A stretch of DNA of 64,000 bases. Source: Acorus gramineus (taxonomy: Eukaryota > Streptophyta > Magnoliopsida > Acorales > Acoraceae). The DNA is taken from positions 2,298,941-2,362,940 of the forward strand of contig CM060853.1 of the NCBI GenBank assembly GCA_030737835.1, given 5' to 3'. The notes beneath the pieces were generated by a model. It was not told the DNA's origin, searched no databases, and saw only the letters and a list, made by a program, of their open reading frames with translations. Position 1 is the first letter of the stretch. Every line of letters begins with the position of its first letter. Of the stretch, positions 21,540 to 34,600 are shown piece by piece. A program made the translations under genes and the position numbers.

Positions 21540-24500
21540 TAGTACAACGTTCAATTTAAGTACAAGAAAAGCAAGTACATAAAGAAACGAATAAAGGAGA
21601 GGGAATGCAATGCTAGGGGGCAAGCGCTCGAGTGCAAGCAAAAGAGCATTTTGCCTAGTTCGAGTCTCGCTCCCCGCACCCCCTCACGCCCTGTGCAGAT
21701 TACCCCAATAGATGAGATATCCCCCTGAGGCTCCTCGGTTTTCCAGGAACCGCAATATGTGCCTCCCAACTCTGAAAGAAAGCCTCTGTCTCCTCCCTCA
21801 CATTATCCAAGTAGGCCCATTGGCCCTGAAACACCACCGCGTTGCGCGACAGCCACAAGGCCCATGCCACAGCCACAATGGCCACTTGGTGTATCCTGCC
21901 CTCCTCCCTACTGGCCACGCTCTTGAGCGCCCGCGCCCTGGTGTGCCAAGTCCACCGCGTCCGCGAATTGGGACCCCATACACATGAAAGCGCTGCCGTC
22001 GACCACACTTGACTTGAAAACGGGCACTATGTGCAGTGGTCTCGCACTCAACATTGCATAGCAAGCACTCCATAAGATTGTTTGGGCACCACTTGGCGCG
22101 ATACACCTTGGTGAGCAGGCGATCCTGTAATACCAGCCACATTAATCCCTTTACCTTGAGAAGGATAGACAGGCCCCATAAGTCCATGACCGACGAAACA
22201 AGCTCCAAGTTGGTGGGAATCTCACGATGCCACCAATCATATGCACAACGAACTTCTGACGCCAACGATCTGGAGTCAACCAAGCCCACCGTGGGCCACA
22301 CACTTGCCAAACTCCCTGCAAGCGCAGACAATCATTACCCACTAGTGTTCACCAACACACAATGCGCCAACACGATTTAGAGGCGCACCAAAAACTGCTA
22401 ACTGGACCCTCCTTTCGAGTGACAAGAATGAAAGCTTGTGGGAAGGCCACCCACAATGGAACTACACCACACCAAATGTCTTCCAAAAAATCAACCCGCG
22501 ACCCCTCACTCATCGCCCAAAGAGAAGGAGGCCACAAACTCCCTCCAAGGGGAAAATGCCCTTGGCCATGGATGACATCCGATGAGAGGGAATTGGAAAC
22601 GCACCTACGGAGGAAAGAGCAGTCCCATACCATTCCCGAAAAACAACACACCATCCCAGATCAGAATGCTCGGACCACCGCCACAACCATTTGGATAAGA
22701 GGGCATGGTTCAGATTAGGGAGGTGAAAGACTCCCAACTCACCCTTTGCTTTACACTAGAAAACGAAATCCCACTTCACCATATGCGGACGATGGGTCCC
22801 CTCCTCCGTCCCACTTCATAGAAAACAGCGCTGAATATGGTCGATGTTCTAACCCACACCAATTGACATCCGAAAAATGGATAAAAAGATTACCGAGAGG
22901 TTAGAGATAACCGCCTGAAGTAGTGTGATCCTACCACCGAAACTGAGGTGCCACCCCTTCCAACCCGCTAGCCTCCACTAGAACCCCTCCACCAATGCCG
23001 CTCAATTGGATACCAATAGTTGGTTTCGCACCAAGGGTAGACCAAGATGTTTGCAAGGGAGGTCTAGTACCGGGCAGCCCACCATGTCCGCAAGTGCATG
23101 TGCTACCTGCAGGTACAGGTTGAGGGGGATTAGGGGCGTTCTTTTGGAAGTTGATCTGCAGCCCAGACAGCAATTCAAAGGACTTCATAATGAAATGGAA
23201 GCTACGGATATTCTCCTACCCGACCTTCCCAAGAAGGATCATGTCATCAGGAAATTGAAGGATGGGGAAGCGAGACCCCTCCGCCGTTCCAGCCACACCA
23301 ACAAGCCACTCCTCCCAAGATGCCGCAGAACACATGCAGCTAAGAACGTTAGCAACTACGAGGAATAAAATGGGGGATAGAGGGTCGCCCTGATGCAATC
23401 CCCTGTTGATGGGAAAGAACCCGTGAAGCTGCCCGTTTAGAACCACAGAAGTCTTGGCCATTGAAATGCATTGCTCTAACAAGCGTACCAAATTCTCGTT
23501 GAACTTGTGGAGCTGCAAAACATGGAGTAGAAAGCCCCAATTCATGCTATCAAACACCTTCGCGAAATCAATCTTGAGCATGAAGCCACTGCACTTGTCC
23601 TCGAGCATGGCAGATATCAATTCCTGAGACACTAAGAAGTTGTCTTACAAAGCTCTACCCAGGATGAAAGTCGATTGCGATGCTTCAAAGATGTATTGAT
23701 CCAGTCCACACACCCGGTTTGCTAGGACCTTAGAGTGCAGCATATAACACCCATTAACCAAGCATATGGGCCAAAAATCCCTAATCGACGATGCCCCTTC
23801 CTTTTTAAGGATGAGTACGATCATGGAGGCATTGATGCAACAGATCTACCCCCTACTGGCAAAGAATTCCCTAAACATGTCCAACACATCGGCTTGAACC
23901 ACCTCCCAATAGCTTTGGTTGAAACACAATCTGAACCTGTTAGGGCCCAGCGCTTTGTCCCCCTCCACCCCGAACAGGGCGTGCCTGATCTCCTCTTCCT
24001 CAAAGGGAGCATTCAATAAAGGGAAAGAATCGTTCGGAATAGATCACAGGTGCTCGTCCTCCCAATTCGGTCTCCATGACTTTCAAAAAGAGAACACTTG
24101 TTTGAAGTGAGCCACCACCGCTAATTGAAGTCCCCCTGCATCCTCAATGTGGACACCATCAACAACCAAGCTTCAGATATTGTTGACCCTCCGGCAAATG
24201 GAAGCTGTCCTATGGAAGAATTTGGTGGTGTTGTTGCCAAGCTTCAACCATAAGACCTTACACTTTTGATGTGATTCCTTCTCTTCCATTCAAAGCAGAC
24301 TCGATAGCCTTGCCTTGCATGTTATATATGTGTCACTTTTAGCATGCTGGTAACCGTTGGAGCGTTCTGGCAGTTTTTCGTTTTTTTTCGGTTTTCGATC
24401 GGAACCGCTAATTTTTGGACTGTTAGCTATCGTCCTGAGTTAGAGGACTCCGATTTGAAATCTAACTGCATATTTGGTGTCCTGGTGCCATTTTAGGCCT

Positions 24501-25049
24501 CTCACAAAAATTTCATCGAATTCCGGTAACGTTTCTGAAATTTCGCAGTTCGAGGGCGTATTTGGGTATTTTAAGTGACTCGCTATATAAATGAAATCTA
24601 AAATCAGATTGTCACTATTCATCATCCCTACCAAAAGTTCTCTCTCTCTCCCCTCTCTCTTTTTCTTCCATTTGAGGCCCTTAGACCCCTCAAACCCAAA
24701 AACCTAAAGCATAAGAAGTGTAGATCAGGTCCCGATCTACACTCCGGTGCTTTCAAATCCCGATTTCGACCAACCTAGCCCCTTCATCCACCCTTTCTTC
24801 TCCTCTGATCGGAGCCATTTTGGAGGTGGGAGTTGACCTCGGTGGTGGAAACCCTTGGAGAGGAGTTTCGGTGCGCGGAGAGCTATCGGACATCCTTTCC
24901 TCCCCCCGGTAAGCCTTCTTTCCCTCTTTTTCATGCTTAGATGCTTGATAGGGGGGTGGGAGTTTGGGGTTGGGTGGAGGTCAGCGGCTGTGGATGGCCG
25001 TCGGAGGGCTGGGGTGGTGGTCGGAGGTCGGTGGGTGGTGGTAGAGGTG

Positions 25050-25850
25050 CTCGGGTAAGGTGGGAGGTGGTCTCGGGCAGCAGGCAGCACCGGCAGCAGC
25101 ACAGCAGCGCAGCAGGCTGGGCGCGCGCGGGCGTGCGCGCGTGCGTGCGCGCGGGGGAGCTGGTGGCCAGCAGGGCGTGCGTGCTGGGCGTGCTGGGCGC
25201 ACAGGGTAGACTGGCAGGGCTAGCTCGGGTAGGCTGGGATCAGGCGCACCAGTTTGCTGGGCGCGCGCGGGCGTGCGCTCGGGGGGTGCAGGGGGAGGCA
25301 TGCGAGTAGGCTGGCTGCGGGCTGTGCGAGCAGGGCAGGCCGGCTGGGCAGGCCATGCTCGGGCAGCTGGTAGGGGGTGCTCAGGCATCAGGCGGGCAGT
25401 ACCCAGGCGTGCGGGCGAGCGGTGCTTGGGCCACTCGGCGATGCGCGCAGGCAGGCAGCGCGGGCAGGCTGCCAGGCGCGCTGGGCGTGTGTTGCGCGGG
25501 CGTGCGCGTGGGCGCCGGGTGAGGGTCCCGGGTGCTGGGCGTTGAACGCTGGGAGCTGGTCGCGGATGCTGGTGTTGCGCGCGGGGTGCGCGAGGGGCGA
25601 GACGCTGCGCGCGGGGCGTGCGGGTTGCTCACGGGCCAGCGCGGGGCGTGCGGGGTGCGCGCGGGCTGCTGCGGCGGGGCGCAGTGGGCGCGCGGCGCAC
25701 TGGGTGGCTCGGCAGGCTGTCCGGGCGTGCGGGCTGAGTTCGGCAGGGCGCCTTGGTGCGCGGGCCGGGACTCGGCTGTGCGCCCGAGGCGGGTGGCCGT
25801 GCGTGCGGCTGCCCGGTGGGTTCGGGAGTGAGTCGGGATACTCGGATACG
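25050..25850. repeat. GC-rich degenerate repeat tract inside the solo LTR
   Basis: Dense with short GCGGGCGTGCG, GCTGGGCGTG and GCAGGC variants. Both strands stay open for long stretches only because of base composition. The long ORFs here are artefacts of GC content. Confidence 0.75.
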
Positions 25851-26301
25851 CGTGCGTACGGGCCGTATGTACGTTTGTCCGAGTGTTGAGTATTTTAGAG
25901 TATTTTGATGTATTTATGTATTTTAACTCACCGTATAAATGTCTGTCTTGCAGATCTTGACGGGCGGTCGCGCGACGACCTGATTTTCGGTGAGTGGGAC
26001 AATCCAACCCAGTAGAAAGGCGTTATACGCATTTGGGCGTATACCGACCTCTCCTGGGGCACCATGGATTATATTAACCGGTTGTAAAGTGTATTTCATG
26101 CGAGCATGATTTTAAAATATAGAATGCATGCTACCCTAGACTTTGCATGTTAGGGACTTGCACCCTTAGGATATGTGTATGAGCCATGCATCATGTCCCC
26201 CTGTTCTCATGCTAGGAAGCCTTGGCCTATGCATGTGTCCTACTAGTTTATTTATTAAATTAAATGCTAGTGTATGATAATTGCATGCCTTAGATAATAT
26301 T

Positions 26302-26600
26302 ATAGGGAGGAGCCTTGCGAGGTCAACACTGAGACCCGGGTTAGGGTACTCCGTGTTCCTTGTTTGGTTGTCGGGGTGTCCTGTATTGGGAACTCATGCT
26401 GCCCTCCCAAGGTTTCTTGTCCCAATAATATTATAAGAAATGTTATACCAAATTATATGATTATTAGCATATTTAGTGAATATTATAGGGGAGGGGCCTC
26501 GCGAGGACAGCGGTGAGACCTGGGCTAGGGTACTCCGTGTTCCTTGTTTGGTTGTCGGGGTGTCCTATATCGGGAACTCACGCTGCCCTCCCAAGTTTCT
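26302..26600. repeat. Duplicated ~110-bp module in the solo LTR
   Basis: TAGGGTACTCCGTGTTCCTT and GTTTGGTTGTCGGGGTGTCC occur in both halves, about 183 bp apart (modules near 26302-26415 and 26485-26597). Each is bounded by TATTATA-type text. Confidence 0.85.
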
Positions 26601-26820
26601 TTCCCCCAATGATATTCCACCCTTGCTAATTATTGTGTATGTTCCCCGCATATTGGTTATGCGCCTTGGAGGAATTCTGAGGAATTCAGGACATTAGAGT
26701 TGTAGAGATGCGTTGTCGGCGGATCCGAGTGGATCATATGCGTATGGATAGGCTGTTCTGTTCCCTTCGTTGGATCCGGTAGAGGCTGCCCCAGCGTTAG
26801 AAAGGCCGTCCCTTCCAAGG

Positions 26821-26942
26821 GTTCCCATCAGTAGGCGCCTCCCGATATTTGTGACGGACTGTGCTGAAGTCGTGGGTGAGGGCTCCCATCAGTAGGCGCC
26901 TCCCGATATTTGTGACGGACTGTGCTGAAGTTGTGGGGGTGA
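26821..26942. repeat. 61-bp tandem duplication in the solo LTR
   Basis: TCCCATCAGTAGGCGCCTCC starts at 26823 and again at 26884. The rest of each unit (GTGACGGACTGTGCTGAAGT) is identical. Confidence 0.92.
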
Positions 26943-27006
26943 TAGCCTAGCGGCTATGGAGTGGAGGAGAGACTATCGGTGGACCAAGGGTGACCAACAG
27001 CCTAGT

Positions 27007-27180
27007 CAGTCCCAAAATCCTATGTCACCCGTGGAAGGGTGAGGGTGAGGGTGTAGTGGGTTGGCGATGAGCGACCCACTGGAGTTGTGATTGGATGATT
27101 ATCAGTCCCAAAATCCTATGTCACCCATTGAAGGGTGAGGGTGAGGGTGTAGTGGGTTGGCGTTTGGGTGACCCACGAGT
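27007..27180. repeat. 96-bp tandem duplication in the solo LTR
   Basis: CAGTCCCAAAATCCTATGTC starts at 27007 and 27103. Both units continue with AAGGGTGAGGGTGAGGGTGT and GTGGGTTGGCG. Confidence 0.9.
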
Positions 27181-30100
27181 TTGGGTATTTGTTATCATTT
27201 TATGGTTGCTAATAAGAGATGGTGGATTATTAAGACTGAATTGTGGTTGATATTGTCTGTGATGCATGGGTTGTGCCGTTCACTGAGCGTGTGGCTCACC
27301 CCTCGCATATGTTTTTCCCCAGTTGCCACTGAGCCTGAGCTGGAGCTGGAGCAGCAGTTGGAGCTTTCCGAGGGATTCCTTCAGTAGCGGAGCAGCGCTA
27401 CGTTCCGCGAGTGCTAGAGGCTATCAGCATCCCTTCTTGACTGTATGTATTTTATTTCCGTGCTTGGCACGCGTCTGTGTATATTCAGTCGTATTGGTGT
27501 ATATTGGCTCTCACAGGACAGATGATTGAGTATCGAGTCTGTAGTATGTTTATTTACAGATTCAGTCTTTTGCTTCCGCATTGGGTGTATATATCATGTT
27601 AGCCTTTGTTGTCTGTGTGTCATTCTGGTTGCTTGTGTATGATATATTATTGACCTCCTGTGTAGATTCTGATATTTTATATACACTTGCCGCGTCCCGG
27701 GGACGGCCGGCCCGGGGCGTGACATTGCACTCTTTCCTTGCTGCACGATCCGCGTCTGATAGTGGGCCATCTCCTCCGCCTTGTCCCACCGATCAATTTG
27801 GTCAAGACAAGCTTGCTTGCAAGCCCGTCGCCCAATTGTAGCCTCCTTGCCCCAACCTTTTAATACATGCTTCAATCTTGTCAACTTAAAAACAATGGTG
27901 ACGGGCACCACGAAGGTCCCCCGCACTGGACTCCCATGATGAGTGAGTGAATGATATCTTCCAACCTGTCCCACTCTTTCCACCATGATTGAAATTTGAA
28001 GTGGCGCCTCCTACCCGACCCCAACTAATGGAAAGCAAAAAAGGAGAGTAGTCCAGGACCGACCTGGGCAAACCCACCACTTCTCTGCTTGGTAACTCCT
28101 AATCCCAATCATCATCCACCAATATTCGGTCCAAGCGTGCAAGAGAGGGAATCCACTCCTGGCATCAGGAGATCAATGAAACCCTTTGCCTCGATCCAGT
28201 CATTGAAGCAAAGCATTGTCGGGGAAATGTTACCAGGGCGGTTGCGATCTGTATCGAACCGGGTGACATTAAAATATCTGACCACACACCACGAGGATGG
28301 TCACCTCCTGCACACTGCCGTTAACTCCTCCCAAAGGATGTCTCTTTTGGACTCGGAATGCGGCCCATATACCCCTGAGCAAATCCAATATGTCAAGGAT
28401 GATGCACACTCCAGCAAAACAAACACAGAGTAATGGTCAACCACCTGATTGATCCCCTTCTAGAATTAAGAATTCCACCAGAGGATGATCCCCCCGGAAC
28501 TACCCTCCGCACATCGAAATGCCATTTCATCAAACACGCCTCCCACAAAGGAGCGAAGCAACCTAGAATCAACCACGCCCATCTTTGTTTCCTAAAAACA
28601 ACAAATCTGAACACCGTGCAAGCCGATGTAGTCCTTCACCGCCGCTTGCTTTGCTGGGTTGCAAAGACCTCGAATGTTCCATGAGAGGAAGCTCAGCATG
28701 GATCACTATTGGGCCCAACGTGTAAGCTCCTGGACTTGCTAGTCCCTTCCACCCTGGAGTGGTCCGCTGACACCCTGGACCTCTGGAGACTGTGGCCAAA
28801 GGGACCCCTAGGCTTGAAGGCCTCCTTGAGAAAGGAACCGAATAGCGTTCGCTCCTCATGAACACAAAGTCGAATACCCACATAGTGAGCTCATGACCAC
28901 GCAAGGGAGTCCACAGCAATGGAAGACCGTCGGTGAGGCATGCCCGGATTAGACCGTGTCGGCAACAGGGTGCGAGGAGAGGGGTGGGAAGGCGCATCCC
29001 CACGATTGAGACAAGGCACCGATTTGGCTAGCACCCCCTTCCACGCCACTGCCAGGGGAGGAGAAATTGTCAAGGATGGTAGATGCCTGGGGGGCATCGC
29101 CTTAGGGACTCTTTTCGGGGAATCATAGACCAAACAAAATAAGTCTTCCCCAAAGATTGATCCATGTCCCACCATGTCCATGACCAACTTGGAGCCAATG
29201 AACCCGGCCCAAATAACTCATCACCTGATATTCCCGAAGGTAAACGGACCACATGCCCATAATGGGGCCCACCACATCTGACCTTTCTTGGCCTGCCTCT
29301 GCCAGGTCCACCTTTGATATCCCCTGAATGACCTCAGATCCTCTGACCTGACCCTCCTCGACCGGGTCCACCACCACATCCTCCTGAATAACCTCGGGCC
29401 CCACAACTACATGAGAAATATGGACATGACCGGCATCAAAGGATGACCCAGGGAGGATGCCATGCAGAGAAACCATGTCCTCTTCACGTGTCAGAGTAAG
29501 CAAACCTATGACCGACCCACTAGGCGTCTCCTCTGAATGTGTACCCGATGGGCTTGCAGCCCCAGATTTTGACGCTCAGTTCAGCACACAAAGTGGCACA
29601 TCAAAAAAATAATCCAGTAGCAACGACACCACCTCCCCATGAACTTGTACGAGGAGTGGGACCCGAGACATCGAGGAAAGCAGACCTGCATCCACTGAAG
29701 GTTGCTCCTCACAGGGACTAACCTCCATTGACAACTTTCATTTGCCCTTACCAACCACCTTGTGAACAAGGCCCTGGTTGACTCGACAATTTGACCTCCT
29801 ACGAGAATGATGCCATCGAGGTCAAGAGCGCAAGGTCCCCTCACCTCCAGTCACCTGACCCCTCCAAGGAACTCCTGGAACCGGCCACCAATGAACGACC
29901 ACCCTCCGCCGTTGCCACCACCTCCACCCAAGACTGCACAGGCGAGGTCTGCTCTTCCACCACCACCATGCCAATAACAAACGTCTCATGCCCGATCAAC
30001 ACCTAAATCTGACCCTCTGGTGGTCTCGATGTGGCCTCAATGATCATTTCCTTGAAGAACTTATCGTCACGATCCATATCTGCATCCGTGATCCCGATGA

Positions 30101-30910
30101 GACGACCAAACGAGGCCGCAATCTCCCCCGCACAATTCACCTCCACCATCCAGTGTAGGGGAAGGCCCACAAGGCACATACACCACCTTCGGAGACCCAC
30201 TGGGGAAGCACCCAAGCCAGGCTCCCACGCCGAAAATTGAAAGCCCCCCCCCCCCCCCCACGCAGAACATCGATCCAGCAATAAGCATGTCCTCTCTGAT
30301 ATAGGGATTTGGGCCCTACATAAAGAAAGTCCCGCGATCCACACAACACACCCTCTAACAAGCCCCCTCACCCCAAAGACGGAGCACAGTCTCCTTCACA
30401 TCAAGGAATGAAAACTGCGGCCACGACCATGACGCTTCCCAAGAGGTTGGACGTGCCTCGCCAACCAAGCGAGCTTCCAGAAGGTGAATACAAGAAAAGG
30501 GAGTCAGGGGCTTGGGAGGCAGAGTGACCAGCCCTGGAGACCGCCTCACTGGCAATGTCACTCCCCTCTTGCATCTCACTGCCTGGTGGCCCGTCCCCCA
30601 GCACTTCCAACACACCACCAGGTCCCTACAATCCCGACCCCAATGACCCGAGCCAAGACACCTGAAACATCTGCCAAACCCCCCTCCACTGGAATGATGC
30701 CCTCCCGCCACCGGGTGCCCCCTCCTTCCCCACCGCAAGTGAAACACCGTCCAACCGGCTTTGCCTTGTGATCGGACCCCCCACCACCGGCTTGGAGAGA
30801 TCCCAGATCCACCTTGACCTTCTCTCCTACAAGACAAAACTCCCATTCCGTTGGCACACCGTGCACCGCTCCGCTCCCGCAACCACTTCCACTCTTGTTA
30901 AACATTAAAT

Positions 30911-31601
30911 ACCTGTTTTGAGTGATCAACAAAATTAACTTCATCTCATTTTTCTTTCATTCAGAGTTTGGGGGACAATCATACCTTATGCTAAGCTTGG
31001 GTTGGGATGGACCCGACCCGTTTTGATTGTCAGATCTTTCATGTCAGATATTTTATGCCTTTTATCAAGTCCGGATCAGGTCGACCTATTGATAGACTTA
31101 GATGAACTATAAGAGGCTGGACTTGGAGAGGTCAAGGGATGTAAATGAAAATAATATGCATATGCTTAGACCCATTGACAGATCTAGATCGGATCATTTA
31201 AAATATATTAACACAAATACATAAAAACCAAATTATCTTTTTAAAGTCTTACAAGTTACAACAACCACCAAAATAAATCACGTAACCAACTAACCAAATT
31301 ATTCAAATTCAAAAGTTAACACTTGAATAAGTTAACCAAAGTTACACAATCACATTGTATTACTAGATTTATTACATATTAAACAACTAAGTTCTTGTAA
31401 GTATGGGTTTATATATAAAACAGTCGAATCTTGGGTTTATAGGATTGGGTCGAAGTGGACCCAGACTTGACTCGATTTTAAGTTTAGGTCCACGAGGTTG
31501 GGTAAATTACACGTGTAATCGGGTCCGGGTCGGGTCGACTCCGGGTCTGGACCCGTTGACAGGCCTACTTCAAAGTGGATGCTGAGAGAGATCTTCAATC
31601 A
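30911..31601. mobile_element. hAT-like MITE remnants abutting the CPI1 3' end
   Basis: Two segments (about 30990-31102 and 31395-31566) are rich in GACCCGACCCG or GGGTCGGGTCG. They end TTGATAGACTTA and TTGACAGGCCTA, the same terminal sequence as the MITE at 18463-19007. The second ends 35 bp beyond the CPI1 stop codon, so the CPI1 3' untranslated region probably runs into MITE sequence. Left ends are unclear. Confidence 0.6.
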
Positions 31602-34600
31602 TCAAAACCATGCCAATCCTGGTTGTGTGCACTGTTTGGATTGCAGAACCGGAACAATGGGTCCCAAAAATAGGCGCCAAAGGTCGAGTATTATCGTGAC
31701 GAGCATGGCTGCGCCCAATGCATCGATCGCCACCCTTGGCAGGTCCCATGGGTTTCCAGGCTTCTCATCGATCCTGTGTAGATTCAGAAAAATTAAAAAC
31801 TGAAGTCATTTATGGGCAAATTAAAAGAATCTATGCTATTGGGGACTGTTTCACAGTCATTTAGCAGCCCCAGTTATCAATGGCAGACCGGTGTAAGATG
31901 CTTCTGTGAGGATGCACTTATCATTGGATAAAACGAACTTTAAGAGAAGGTTAACTGTAATTTTTTAAAAGAGGAATCACTGATTATTTGATGGTATTAT
32001 TGGATCTCAGGAGATTTACCATATGATAGAACACAGCTATAAAGATTACCAATGGGCATAGTTGGTTCATATCACTATTTTTGATGGATTAACCTTACCG
32101 ATTATCATCTTACTAGGAATTATTCCTACCAAGGATCTAGATTCCATTTCATTCAAAAAAACAAAAAAGATCAAGATTCCATCAAATTGTTTGGTTCACC
32201 AATGAATTCCTACATAGATTCACTTTATAGTGTTTGGTTCATGCTGGAAAAAATGACACGAGAATATGTTGAGGGGCATAATGATCACTAATATAAAAAA
32301 AAACCCCACCACTGAATCCACATGGATTTTCAAAATTTCACCAATTTGGTGGAATTCTAATTCTACATTATTTTCCTTGTTTCTTAATTTTGAATCTAGT
32401 GGGACCTACTAATACTATTACTTCTAAGAAGACCATCAACCAAATATATGAATTTTCACACTTTTCCGGTTATCTCATAATGGAATCAGAATCTACCCTA
32501 GTTTCACCAACCGAACGTGGCCATGGAACTATTCATCTTCTCCGAGTTTTAGACTTTAGTTATTACTGTTCTACAATATATTCGAGGCATAGTTTTTTTC
32601 TGCACCACATGCAAGTCATATATGATAAAAGAAGATGGGAAATTCAGATAGTATGTGTCATGACTTGACTGCACCGGTTATGTTGAGAGAACCAGAATCT
32701 GACAACCCTTGTCGCAATGCATTTGATAAATATTATATGCAAAAGAAATACAATGGAATAGCATACTGAGTTTGACTTCTTACCTCAAAAACATGGGAAA
32801 GCTCACAAAGAAATAAATTGCATAAAAGAGTGATCCCACTTTGTACATCGAATCCCGGTCAACAAATGAATAGTAAGGAAACTGCACAAGTTCAAAGAAA
32901 AATGTAGAGAACATTAAGTGGAGCTATTTTTGTAACATAAGAAGCCATAAAGAAACCCAAAAGCTTCATGTACAAAGTTCAAAAAGAGAACATATTTGAT
33001 CTAATACAGAAAGTTTAAATTTTAACATGTTCTGAGGCTTAAATCTGTTGATGGATAACCACAATTCCAGCCTAATTTTGAAAAATAAAAGCACTTCACC
33101 TTATACAAGCATGAACAGTTTGACCGTGAATTGACATGCCTCAATGGCTATTCAACAGGTTTCCACTAAATGGAAAACATTACTATAGAATATAAATAAC
33201 CTGCAGAATAACAATTTGAATTGAATGTGGGGCATAAAATGATGATAAGCTTGGAAATAAGGATTCAAACAAACAGATTTTTGCATAATATTATAAAGCT
33301 ATGTTGACATAATAGATATCTCAGTTTTTATCACAAATAATAGATTCACTTTCTTCCAGTTGTTCATTCCTGTAAACTACAGACGACTAGAACCAACCAA
33401 TGTGATTCTATGGATGAAGCTAAGTATCAGTTAGTTTGTTCATACAGGAGTTCTGATTTCATCATTCAATTTTAAATAGTTAGTTTTGAGGGACAGCTTC
33501 AAATGACAAAAAATTCAAACTGCACTAATCTTAAATAGGTTATGGAATTAAAACTTTGGTGCAAGGTACACAATCCAAGTGACTTCTGCATGTTGTGCGC
33601 TGGAACATATATTTACTTAATGAAGCCCCTCAGCACATGCGTTAGAAAATCATAGATCAAGAACCAAGAACATGACAAAGACAATAAAAGCAAACCAAGA
33701 AAAAATATCTTTACCACATACATTGGCAATAGCTATAGTCTCCAACCAAGCTATAAAATAAGAAAGAGCTAGGATCCATGCAGCTTCAGTCACCAATTGA
33801 ATAGGCTGTGGTAATCCTGCTACTGAGTGCCGCAATCTTCTTAGTGTCATATTTGATGCAACATGGTAAAACTGGAAGCAGACATGAGTGAGAAGAAATG
33901 TTGTATGAGGTACCTACAACAATGTGAAAACAATGTAAGTAGAAAATAAATTTCTACGTAACAGAATATGCAAATTATTTGACTGTAATTTATAAATTAG
34001 CATCATAGGCAATCACTTAATTGTATATAGCTTCAATGATAGTATATCTAAGCCTATCACACAATGCCAGTCTTCATTCTCTATCACTCACATGTATATT
34101 GCTTCAGTTATAGTTATCTCTAAGCCTATCACAATATGTCAGTCTTCATTCTCCATCGGTCACTAGACTATCTAATTGATATCCCATATGAATTAAACCT
34201 GCTTTTCTGGCTGAATTCCCAGTAAATATTACGGACACAATTTCAGATCCTTCTATATCTGCTTAGAACCGTATTCCCTCATACATATAAATCTTGTTAA
34301 TTTAGTAGCAATGGACGTCAAAGTGACTTATTAAATGAATAAATAAAAATAAACACGCCAACAGACAGCGGTGCAATTGTGCTTCATCACAACAAGGAAA
34401 AAAAAAGCGAATAACTGAACATAAATATGATATCAGAGTACATCATAGTTTCAGCATTTCTACTAAAACTTCACATATTCCACAAATTAGGAAAACCATT
34501 TAACATGCTTCACAAATTTGAAAAACTAATGGAAATGATGCCGAGAAACACTGTATCTTGTGTCTTACATCATTCATTTTCCATGATGGAAATGTATAAG

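Larger units (their letters stand above)
24320..27724 (+). mobile_element. Solo LTR of a probable Ty3/gypsy-type retrotransposon
   Basis: Begins TGTTATATATG and ends GGGGCGTGACA, with the 5-bp target duplication TTGCA at 24315-24319 and 27725-27729. Length is 3405 bp, with no internal retrotransposon genes, so this is a solo LTR fossil left by recombination. Its size and the GGGGCGTGACA end suggest a Ty3/gypsy chromovirus type (inference). It landed in the LINE and is therefore younger than it. A very GC-rich segment (25050-25850) and several internal tandem duplications fill the middle. One LTR alone cannot be dated. Confidence 0.85.
21540..30910 (-). mobile_element. L1-type LINE, near full length, split by a solo LTR
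   Basis: Read on the minus strand. ORF1 (about 30910-29000, degraded) includes two zinc knuckles near 30650, CFRCLGSGHWGRDC and CWKCWGTGHQAVRC, the CCHC pattern of plant L1 ORF1. ORF2 opens at 28699 with MLSFLSWNIRGLCNPAKQA, the endonuclease start. Reverse transcriptase motifs lie at 23632-23216 (FMLKIDFAKVFDSMNW, GLHQGDPLSPILFLV; the YADD box reads FPDD). A zinc-binding RT C-terminal domain lies near 22230-21990 (VKGLMWLVLQDRLLTK). Several frameshifts and stops show it is dead. It encloses the LTR at 24320-27724; without that insert the element is about 6 kb. Ends are approximate and no target duplication was found. Confidence 0.88.

Noticed and set aside
22036-23368. Plus-strand ORFs of 114-120 codons
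   Set aside because: Antisense of the minus-strand LINE ORF2.
24941-26007. Several long ORFs on both strands rich in Ala, Arg, Gly, Pro
   Set aside because: They lie in the GC-rich tract of the solo LTR and stay open only through base composition.
26302-27180. Regularly repeated modules considered as a CRISPR-like array
   Set aside because: Plant nuclear DNA; only two copies per module, no uniform spacers, and they lie inside an LTR.
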